DNA from: Gordius sp. MW1
Taxonomy: Eukaryota; Nematomorpha; Gordioida; Gordea; Gordiidae
Reading direction: 5' to 3'
NCBI GenBank assembly: GCA_964036665.1
Contig: OZ038531.1
Span: 682,001-746,000, forward strand
DNA length: 64,000 nt
The translations under genes were made by a program, and so were the position numbers. This document shows positions 55,261 to 64,000 of this stretch, in pieces (positions within the stretch are counted from its first letter, which is position 1; each line of letters starts with the position of its first letter). Under the pieces are notes generated by a model. It did not search any database and was not told the DNA's origin. It saw nothing but the letters and a program-made list of their open reading frames with translations.

Positions 55261-56506
55261 AAAGTGAATTTGCAGGCCTCTAGTGTAAGAGATGGAGAAT
55301 GGGGGAGAGAGAGAGAGAGAGAGATGTATGAATAAACAGCGCGTGTGTAGTATGAACTATAATGTACTCCGTTTTTCAGACATAGTGGCACGAATTTTTA
55401 TAATGGAAGGGGTTAACAAAAATGCGAATAAATTTAAATATAGAGGTGTAACAAAAAATCTAAAATATTAAAAATGCCGTGGCAACATAGCCTCAAAAAG
55501 GCTTAAGATGGACATTTTTGGCACCTTCAACCTCGTTTATCTAAAAAACTAGTAATTGTGGGAAAAATGAAATTTGCGATCGTGCACGCGCTCTAAAAAC
55601 GGATTATTGTTCAGCGCAAAATTTCTATCAGAATTATGGGTCCAATTGCAGGATGTTTTTTTGTAGACCTGTGAATTTGGTTGAATAAGCATTAAATACC
55701 CTTTTCAAAACCTTTCAAAACTCACCCAAGTAATAAAACAAATTTACGTATAAGTATTTGATACCCATAAATTGAACAGCACTTAAAACACAATATTTGA
55801 TCCAAGCTATTATTTAAAGCTAAATTGTATTGCGCGCTATTGCAGAACGAAGTAAAAAAATTATAATCATTCAATTGAAAAAAAGTTGGCAGTTTAAATT
55901 TGTAATATATATATGCAACTCAAGCTGTGTTGTGTTTCACCGATTATAAAATGCTGTACAATTTTTAGTTTTTTTTCATAAAAAGTTTATTAATATATGG
56001 CTAATTAGAATACGGGAAAATGTAATAAAAATTTAGTATATTTAAAAATTAAATAAGAGCGTTAAGTAGCTAATTTATCTTTACTTTCATCTTCCTCTTT
56101 TAAGGAAGGACAAGAATCCAAAAAGGATTTAAAGTTGAATTTTCGATTAAAATGGCAATTTATTGTTTTAGTAGAAATGCGGGAGAATATTTTGAAGGAG
56201 GAGATCGTCTGCCTATTTCTTTAAAAAAGGCCAATGCCATTTTCCCATAAGAGCCGGAACAGATGAAACTATGGGGATAAAAATACTTGAGTTTAAAAGG
56301 GCCTTGTATTTTAATAATTTGCGCCCCTCGGCGAGGGCCATTGGGTCATAATTAAGATTTAAAGGGGCAAATCGCCGATCATGCTTTAATCTTTTAATTT
56401 ATGGGTTCGTTTTGAAAAACAATCAATGTCTTAAAACATTAAACTTTAATAAAAAGGTATAGTTTAAAGAGAGGTATACATACGACTTACGTGTTAGTTT
56501 ACTTTT

Positions 56507-56645
56507 GTCGGGCTGGACTCGGGCTTTAGGTTGGGCTACCAATTAGGACCCACCCGAGCCATAATTATTTTATAAATTTTGCCTGAGCCGAGCCCGAAAC
56601 TTTCTCATGCCGGGTCGGGCTAGAACGGCTTGGCATAGCTCTACT
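56507..56645. mobile_element. hAT-like GC-rich fragment (unit C)
   Basis: Counterpart of 37148..37290, with CGGGCTGGACTCGGGC and GGGTCGGGCTAGAACGG. Confidence 0.5.
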
Positions 56646-57089
56646 AGGCATCCATAAAAGGTGGATGGATGACCCGGTATTTAAGTTAGGTGCATGATAT
56701 AAGCTAATTACATATATTTTTAGCCTTACCAATTGCTTTGCTTTCTGGTTGCTTGACATAAATCAAATTTTAAAACTAAAGTATATAAGTATTGTAAAAT
56801 TGACATACAGTCCCGAAGCCCTACTAAATTATCATTTTGTCTCTAAACACAACAGCAAGAATTATAAATAATTAATTTGGTAATTGTGGGGCTCACAAAT
56901 TTGTGGTCGATGTGTTTGTTAACAAACTCATAGGCTATTGACCTTCGCAATATACAATTTATATTCGCTTGAGGATAGATGGCCGGTTATAGATCATTTT
57001 GAGGATTCTATGTCCGATTAAATTTTGACGCATTTAGCTTATATGTTTTCTCATTTTTCCTCAATTATATTGTTATAATTCCATGATTT

Positions 57090-57545
57090 TTAATTCTTCT
57101 TTCTATGACTGTTTGTCACCTCAGCATTCGTTTCCATTTGTTTCTATGTTTACATAGATCTCTCTTTATCTTGTGGACTTTCATATCGTGCAGTATTTTA
57201 TGAATCCAGGTGAGCTTGAGTCTTCCTCTCCTTCGTTTTCCTGCGAAATATATCATCTCGATTTTCTTTCCGACGTAGCTATCGTCCCTTCTTTCGACAT
57301 GGCCATACCATCTTAGTCTTGATAGGAGCTTTGTCGTAATAAATGTAGTACCCAAAATTCTTCTTATTTCTTCATTTCGCCTATGTTCCTTTTTGCTTAC
57401 TCCTAGCACCCATCTTAGCATTCTCATCTCCATGGCCGCAAGACGCTGCTCTTCTCTTTTACGTATAGCCCATAGTCCGAGCCATACAGGACTGTTGGCT
57501 GTATGATGGATTTATACAGTGCGCCTTTTAGTCTTCTCGGAATGA
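57090..57545 (-). pseudogene. LINE C-terminal fragment (unit C)
   Basis: Minus-strand 57433..57116 reads MEMRMLRWVLGVSKKEHRRN, RLRWYGHVERR and RRRGRLKLTWIHKI. Orthologous to 37722..38200 by flanks and truncation point, so it predates the B/C duplication. Confidence 0.78.
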
Positions 57546-58609
57546 TTTTTAATTAATAAATTTAAAAACGCATTTAGATTCTTTGGCTATTCTTCTGCCT
57601 AATACTATCAAGTGTCAAATTCCCTTTCAAAATTATCTCTTTAGCGCCTTTGGAAAAAAAGTAGCAAGGTCAATAAAATCCCTTTCATAATCCTAATCAA
57701 AATTATATCATATGCTTTAATGATTAGAAAGTGTTTCTCGCCATATTTTTATTTTTAATAGTTAAGCAAGATAACTCTAAATTCATTCTGCAAATTTTCA
57801 AACAAGTATTAGAAAATACCAAAGCAAATATAGTTTAAAGGTTTACTTTGAGTGTATATAACTTATGAATATTAACTTGAAACCTTGAAGTTTTATTTGT
57901 GTATTTTATAATAATTTTAGATATTTGTAAACATATAATAGGGGAGACCGGGGCTATCGTAGCCTTAAAAAATCAATTGCCCCTAGGTAACTAAGTTTAA
58001 GCTTTTTTAAAAAAAAATTTTCATAAATATGTTTTTATTCACTAATTCTATGTTGAAAATTTTTTTTTATACCATAACGATCAAAACTTTTTATGCCAGA
58101 TAGTTTTTAATAAAACGCAATTTCTAGAAATCAAAAAAATGTCCGGGGTTATTCATATCCATAAGCGGGCTATATTATCCTTTGTGTTATTTTGTATTTA
58201 AAATCTTTAAACCTTTGATTAATACAAATACAACTACTAAAATAACAAAATATAACAAACACATATTGTTTCAAATACTTTTTTATTGTTTACAATTGTG
58301 ACATATAAAAAAACATCATTATTGCAACATGATCCATGTGCCCACATGGAGCTTCAACATGCAAACTAATCTTCGTTCTGATGATTTTTCTTATAGTCTT
58401 TGACACAAATTATGCAACTATCTTTAGACAAATTACTTTTTCACTTTTGTAATTGATTTTTTTGAATTGTGTATCAAGTATCATATAATAATAATTTATA
58501 ATTGCTAAAATAATAAAAGTTTATCTTTCATAACATATATAGTTTCATACAAAAATTTATAATTGCTATAATAATATAAGTGTTTTTAAAGCTATATAGT
58601 TTCATATAA

Positions 58610-59841
58610 TCTTATATATAAAAATGAAACTATGTGTGTATGTGTGTATGCCGCCACCAATTTTGTAAAACTAGCGGACCGATTAGCTCAAAATTTCACA
58701 GTTTATTCCCCACACTCCGGAGCATGTTGTAAGGTTTGTTCCAGCCTAATCGGTCCAGTAGTTTTCGAGAGGTCAAGTTTTTTTTGTTTTATAAGTTTTG
58801 GCACTTAATAAAGACGTCATATGACGTCATTTTGTGACAACAATCAAATTTAATAATGATAAGACGTTTATTTTTATTCAGAAACAATACAAATAATCAG
58901 AATTGTTTTAAAGGTAAATTTTTTTCCATACCGATAATCTACAAATAATCGGAGCCTTTTTTCCATCCCGACAATCTACAAATAATCGGAGACGCCAACA
59001 ATTTTGGAAATCTACCAGACCGATTTGGTTCAAAATTTCACACTTCATTCCTGACACTCTGGAATGCGATAAAAACATGCACAATCATCATTTGGGATGA
59101 ATGTACGTTGGCACATAAAAAAGCACTCGAGGCGCTGGTTGTATACTCCGAGATTTGAGACAGATTGCACGTCCTATGGGAGGAGCTCTCTTGCTGCTAG
59201 CCGGTGACTTCCGTCAAACCTTGCCAGTCATCCCAAAGTCAACACCCTCAGATGAGCTTAATGCTTGCCTGAAAGCGGCATATCTTTGGAGAAGTGTGAA
59301 GATAATCACGCTAACCACCAACATGCGTGTTCATTCACTTCAAGATGATTCGGCGCAACCATTTGCTAACCAGCTGTTGGACTTGGGAGACGGTAAATTT
59401 CCAATTGAACCTACAACGCACGAAATATTATTTCAATCGCACTTTTGCAAAATACAGTCATCAATCGAAGATGTCGTAAATATAGTGTTCCCGGAAATTC
59501 TTATTAACTTCACAAATCACGACTGCTTTATGAACGGGCTATCTTGGCTCCGAAGAATGACGACGTGAACAAAATAAATAATCGCATTCTATTGAACATT
59601 CCCGGTGAACCATTTACTTACACATCTGTTGACACAGTTATCGATGCAGATCAGGCGGTGAATTATCTAACTGAATTTCTAAATTTGTTGGAACCATCGG
59701 GAATGCCACCTCACAAATTGATTCTGAAAATTGGTTCACCTATAATGATCCTTCGCAATTTAAATCCACCTAAGTTGTGTAACGGAACCAGCATCGGGAA
59801 CCTAGGTAAATGGCAAAACAACGTTTGCCGGGTTCATCTAG
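58610..59841 (+). mobile_element. Helitron, 1.23 kb, with TC start and hairpin-CTAG end
   Basis: It starts TCTTATATATAAAAATGAAA, a typical Helitron 5' terminus. It ends with a GGCAAA...TTTGCC hairpin eight bases before CTAG, the CTRR-type 3' terminus. The host bases are A on the left and T on the right, the usual insertion site, with no duplication. Inside is a central part of the helicase only. Confidence 0.85.
59072..59820 (+). pseudogene. Helitron PIF1-type helicase fragment
   Basis: The Walker B region IIIWDECTLAHKKALEAL (about 59078..59131) is followed, after a frameshift, by RQIARPMGGALLLLAGDFRQ and TLPVIPKS (motif III region). A second frameshift near 59555 leads to NDDVNKINNRILLNIPGEPF, then VIDADQAVNYLTEFLN and IGSPIMILRNLNPPKLCNGT. 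It stops before the motif VI region seen at 4792..4995, and the Walker A part is absent. Helicase activity is impossible. Fragment captured between Helitron ends. Confidence 0.87.
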
Positions 59842-62007
59842 TAAATTATAATATTGCTATTTATAATATTGCTAGATATTAAAAGTGTCTTTTATAGCTT
59901 ATAAAGTTTCATATTATAATTTATAATATTGTAAAATATTAAGTGTGTATTTTATAGCTTAAGCTTCATAAACAAATTTATAAGGTAAATGTGTTTTTTA
60001 CAGAGATTGTTATGTTAAAATCATTGATTTAAATGCTTATTAATATAAAAGTGTCATAAACTTGACAATCATGAAATGGAATTAAAATTTATTGCATATA
60101 TATAAATATAATATCATGTTGGCTCTAGAGTCCTTAATGAAATCAGGTCTTTGAATAAAAGATGAAAACCAATCAGCACCTGCTTATTCATATTCTACCC
60201 ATGAATTAGGCATTGATAAATTAAATTGTACTGCCATTTGATAAGCCAAATACCTAATCTTAACAAATTTGACCATATATTGATAAAATACTTGTTTATT
60301 TTCATTTTATTATCTCATTCAAATTTGTTTTACATTTGTAAGTTTGCACCATTTTTAATGTATGAATGAATTAGAGATAATTATAGCCCCGCTCTCAATA
60401 GCCCCACGACAAAAATATTTTTTTGCGAGTTGTTTTAAAATAGTCATCCTCAAAAAAATTATTTATTCCGAGTAGATTTTTATAGAAAAATTCATACGTT
60501 TTTACCTAAAATTAGTTTCGAGCTTAGAGATTTAATAGTTTTAAAGTTATTAGCAAAATAGAAAAATTAAAAAAAGGAGCTAGCCCCGAAAAACCTTATT
60601 TTCTCTCTAACTTTTTCTATATATAATTTTTCCCAAAAATTTTTTAAGTCTGAAATGCGCATTTATAAAGTACATTTTGTATATAAATTTGACTGGGTAA
60701 AAATTAATAGCATGGAAATTATTTGAGAAGATAAGTATAGCCCCGAGCTAGGTATAGTCCCGGTCTCCCTTACAGTTTTTATGATTAAATATTTCATGTT
60801 ATATTTTTAAACATCTATCAATAGATTTTATCATGAAATGTTTGATATTTTTTGTTGCATACAATTTTGTTTCACAATATTGATTTCTGATACTTAATGC
60901 TTTTTAATTTTCCATCGTGAAAAGACAGTGTTAAGACAGCCGCCGGAGCTCGGCGGGCTGAAATTGGGAGAACACTGATATGTTGGCTAGGGGAGGGACT
61001 GATTCGTTTTGACCTAGGGTAAATCTCTTTTAGGGACGGTTAAGTTAGGAATGTTCGATATAAGACTATGATTTAGTTTACATTTTTATGGTTGAATTCA
61101 CCACTAAGATTGAAATGACTACTTATACCTTCTCAAACAGTATAAGTATAGTTTTAGGAAGGTTTTAAGGTAGTGTCTGGGAAAGGAATGCCAAATATTT
61201 TTGACTAAGGGGGCGTACAGGTTGTAGCGCAGGATTGAAGGAAACAGTAATGAAAAGTAGTAAGCGAAAAGTGAAAAAGTAAAGTCCCATTGCCCTCTTC
61301 TACTATTTTTAAATACCCTCAACACTTTTCTGTGTGGATTTTTACTTCAACCGCCTCCTATTACTTGTAACTAGAACAATCCCTCTACAGTAAACATTCC
61401 TATTTAATAACGATTGGTCTTGTAAAGTCATTCTGTATTGCTTCCGATACCTCATCCACTAGTTTTTGACCTCAAATAGAACACAAACTCAAAGGGACTG
61501 CTGGGTTTGGGTTAACGAACGTAAGATAGTAAGCGCGTGGTTTTTAAGAAGGAATTGGGAAGGTCACAAATGTCTTTTTGGGTAGTAACAATAAACAAGT
61601 AGATTTGTAACTTTTTAACATTTAAGAAGCATAATTGCACTCTAAATATTTTTCGTTTCTAGGTTAAATTATGTTTTTTCAGTTTTTACACATTTTAATT
61701 TACCTCTAGATTATAATACTTTCAGTTTTAATAAATTCATTTTATTTTGTAGAGTTTTTAGACTTTAAAAGAGAATTTTTAAAAGTTTTAGTATCTGATC
61801 TAATTCCTTGCATTGAAACGTTAATTTCCAACAAAAAAAGTTGATTTTTGGATGATTAAATCAAAATCTGTAAAGAGGAATTACAGCACTTTTATTAATC
61901 AAATGGACATCGCAGTTAACAAAATATATAAAGATCCTCTTTTTGTAAAAATTCTTATAAATATATAAAAATTAAGCCTAAATGTTCAAAAGAGCGTTCC
62001 AGGGGGT

Positions 62008-62182
62008 CATGGGCGTAGCCAACATTGGAATTAGAGGAAGGCAATAATGATTTAGAGGTAGGGGCAAATTTATCATTTTTTGAGATTTTAGGCATTATTT
62101 TAATAAATTTTAACAAATCCTTGAATCTAAAGGGAGGCAGCCGCCCCTACCTGCTCCCCCCCCCTTCTTGGCTACGCCCATG
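62008..62182. mobile_element. hAT-type MITE with perfect 8-bp duplication CAGGGGGT
   Basis: CAGGGGGT at 62000..62007 and 62183..62190 flanks CATGGGCGTAGCCAA and its inverse TTGGCTACGCCCATG. 175 bp, same family as 44881..45057. The rest of 61389..62740 is AT-rich; I see no gene apart from possible first-exon sequence noted for the gene at 62751. Confidence 0.9.
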
Positions 62183-62750
62183 CAGGGGGTGGAATTCAAT
62201 TACAAATCACATTCAGTCATATCGATTCAATTTGCAAAAATTAGTAATCTTACAACCTTGAAAGTGATTCTACAGGTGGGTGATGTAAAGATAGTATAAA
62301 TATGAAATTCCAACTTGTCGCTTTTTTAAGGATAACAATTCTTAAATCTTGGCAAAGCATCTTTTGTTAAATCGCTTTAAATTAACCTTGAAGGTTTAAC
62401 CCATAAAAGCATAACCTAATGAATGACAAAAGTAAAAATAGAAATGTTTATAATAACGTAAATTTTTGGCTCAAAGCGAAATAACTTAACCCAATTTGCT
62501 TTTGTTACTTTAAATACGACTCAGAATTTTTTTCAGTGATCAAATTTATTTTTAAATCAAAGTATCATTCTCCATGATCAGCAAATATTCTTGGATTTTC
62601 TTAGTAATCTTTACTTGCACATTAGCTTTTCAGCAGCTATAATTGTAATTTTAATGTATCGGAATTATTTCTAAATATCCATATACAAAAAAAATAAAAG
62701 AATAAGTTTTATAAATAAATTTGTAAAAATAATTGGTATATTTTGATTCA

Positions 62751-63039
62751 GGTATCAGTGGGGTTAGTTGTAGCCCTTTTAAGCTTAGGGAAAACACATT
62801 GCTTGACAGTTCCAGCTTTGGATTCCAATTTAATGGAGAACTTCGATGAAAAACTGCATTATCAAAAAAAGAAAAGAGCTTTAAAAGTTTTGGGATCTAA
62901 TTCATTAAGTTCTAGTTTCAGCAACTCGGCTGTTGAAAACGTTAAATTAGATCGTAAAAAGAGAAGTAGCAGTTCATCATCATCAAGCAAAAGTCGTAGG
63001 CGCCATAGAAATAGAAATAGAGGCTATTATTGGGGATAA
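62751..63039 (+). CDS. Exon of a small secreted, prohormone-like protein
   Basis: After the acceptor TTTTGATTCAG the frame reads VSVGLVVALLSLGKTHC, a signal-peptide core. It runs for 95 codons to TAA at 63037..63039. Two tetrabasic furin-type sites, KKKR and RKKR, bracket a 26-residue Ser/Asn/Val-rich segment. A Ser run and an Arg-rich stretch follow, and the C-terminus is NRGYYWG. A terminal Gly after Trp could serve as an amidation donor. The start must lie in an upstream exon. ATG 62302 with MKFQL and a GTCGCT donor at 62317 would join in phase, but this is weak. AATAAAG at 63177 may be the polyadenylation signal. I recognise no family; a cationic secreted peptide is the alternative. Confidence 0.6.
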
Positions 63040-64000
63040 ATATTGAATTTTACCTATAATCCGATATTATTATAGTTTGATAAAAACGATATTTTAAATG
63101 TGTACGCAGATTTGTTAAAGATTTCATCGATTAAATTATGCTTTATAAGAGAATTTGAGGGATTTCATTTGATTTAATAAAGCAAAAATATTATATTATT
63201 TCTATTATACGAAATGTTTTTAAAAAATACACAAAAAACGACAAATTTATGATTAGCAAGTATTGAGTTTGTATAAGGCTTTTAACCCCAACTTCAACTA
63301 GGTCAAAGATCCCCCCTATATATATAAATCAGGTTATAGAGATATTGAATAAATTAAATGTTTCCCTCAGCTAAAATCAAGTAATGTTAAACAAAAATTA
63401 GGTTTTAATATATCTATTTAATTTGCAGCTATTAAAGGTTATCATAAATTTTGATTAAAATTTTTGTTTAAATTAAGTTAATCGATATTAGGAAGGACAT
63501 ATGAAGGTATATAAAACAAAAATTTTCATTTAATTATATTTCAAATTTTTTTCAATTTTTTACCATGTATAAAATTGTCATATCATTTATAGCATTCTAT
63601 AATGGTAAGATTGGTCTTAATTCATTAGGAATTGTAACTTAGATTATGATATTTAGTTTTTATAATTCTTAGGTGAAGTTTAGTTTTTTGTAGATAAAAA
63701 CTGTAAAAACTAAAATAATAGACCAAATTAGGCCATTTTTCCATATCTTAAAATTTAAGAATTTTAGCAACCTTTTGTAATTTAAAAAATCTCTTAAAAA
63801 GCACTTTTTACCCACAAAAATGTAAGAAAAAGGAATCCGAAAAATTAAAAACTTAAACCATGATTCACAAATAGTTATTTAAAATAGTTTTAAAGCAAAC
63901 AAAATTTAAATTGTTTTGATGTAGCTAAATTTGTGAAAACCATTCATCTATTTTTACGAATTTTATCACCAAACTCTAACAAATTTTAAATTAATAAAAA
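63040..64000. other. AT-rich 3' flank without recognisable genes
   Basis: This stretch contains a possible AATAAA signal near 63176 for the upstream gene, then AT-rich DNA with no frame, repeat or RNA gene that I can support. Confidence 0.5.

Larger units (their letters stand above)
54066..55282 (+). mobile_element. hAT element with perfect 8-bp duplication GTGTAAGA
   Basis: GTGTAAGA at 54058..54065 and 55283..55290 flanks inverted ends TAGAGGCCTGCACGGGTC and TTTGCAGGCCTCTA. Unit B has the single, uninterrupted GTGTAAGAGATGG near 35890. Subterminal CGGGTCGGGTCGGGTT arrays flank a transposase remnant. 1217 bp, non-autonomous. Confidence 0.92.
53575..55673. mobile_element. Foldback element, unit C copy, interrupted by a hAT element
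   Basis: Same termini and arms as 35405..36307, separated by the hAT insertion 54066..55282 in the middle. A GAGAGAGAGAGAGA run is at 55308. Confidence 0.75.
57941..60770 (-). mobile_element. pogo-like element in unit C with nested Helitron
   Basis: Ends GGGGAGACCGGGGCTAT and AGGGAGACCGGGACTATACC (inverted) lie between TA dinucleotides (57939..57940 and 60771..60772). Unit B has the empty site ATAATACAG near 38577. About 1.6 kb is the element itself; the rest is the Helitron at 58610..59841. Transposase remnants at 60160..60360 are degraded. Confidence 0.85.

Noticed and set aside
62574-62642. ATG followed by a hydrophobic 22-residue peptide, considered as the first exon of the 62751 gene
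   Set aside because: It stops at TAA before any usable donor, and the downstream exon already has its own signal core.

Overview
This is an AT-rich invertebrate window, probably from an arthropod. The mitochondrial-type genes at the left end read with the invertebrate mitochondrial code (ATA as Met, TGA as Trp, AGA as Ser). The rest is intron-bearing nuclear DNA packed with animal-type transposons. I cannot name the species. Bases 1 to about 4620 are mitochondrial DNA or a very young nuclear copy: part of nd6, an intact cytb, trnS2, then on the minus strand rrnL, trnV, rrnS, a broken nd1 and a short trnL1-like sequence. This block carries several large perfect inverted duplications and abuts nuclear Helitron sequence. 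It may be a nuclear insertion or an assembly or amplification chimera.

From about 5.6 kb to 61.4 kb the window is built from three diverged direct copies (A, B, C) of a unit of about 10 kb. Each carries the same minus-strand gene of seven small exons for an unrecognised secreted protein of about 218 residues. Copy A is at 6337..18769, B at 29940..34615 and C at 50013..52807. Splice sites, exon lengths and phases agree between copies. I found at least one lesion in each, at different places: exon 5 in A, exons 6 and 7 in B, exon 4 in C.

The copies differ mainly by transposon insertions, and empty sites in sister copies define element ends. Unit A holds a nest: a Penelope-like element contains a hAT element with 8-bp target duplication, which contains a Helentron-like element with hairpin minisatellites, which contains a piggyBac element with a 547-codon transposase frame, inverted termini and TTAA. 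A also has a second Helentron-like insertion in intron 2 and a hAT element upstream of the start codon. Unit B carries a broken RTE-type LINE, two hAT-like elements, a MULE-like element and a degenerate Ty3/gypsy element. Unit C carries a pogo-like element, a non-autonomous LTR element just after the stop codon, a hAT element inside a foldback element, and a second pogo-like element with a Helitron inside. B and C share insertions that A lacks, so A split first.

Spacers between units hold MITEs, a 1.36-kb inverted-repeat element with internal tandem repeats, and ZMYM1/hAT-like transposase fragments. At the right end (62751..63039) is an unrelated exon for a small secreted, possibly prohormone-like protein with two tetrabasic cleavage sites and a C-terminal Gly.
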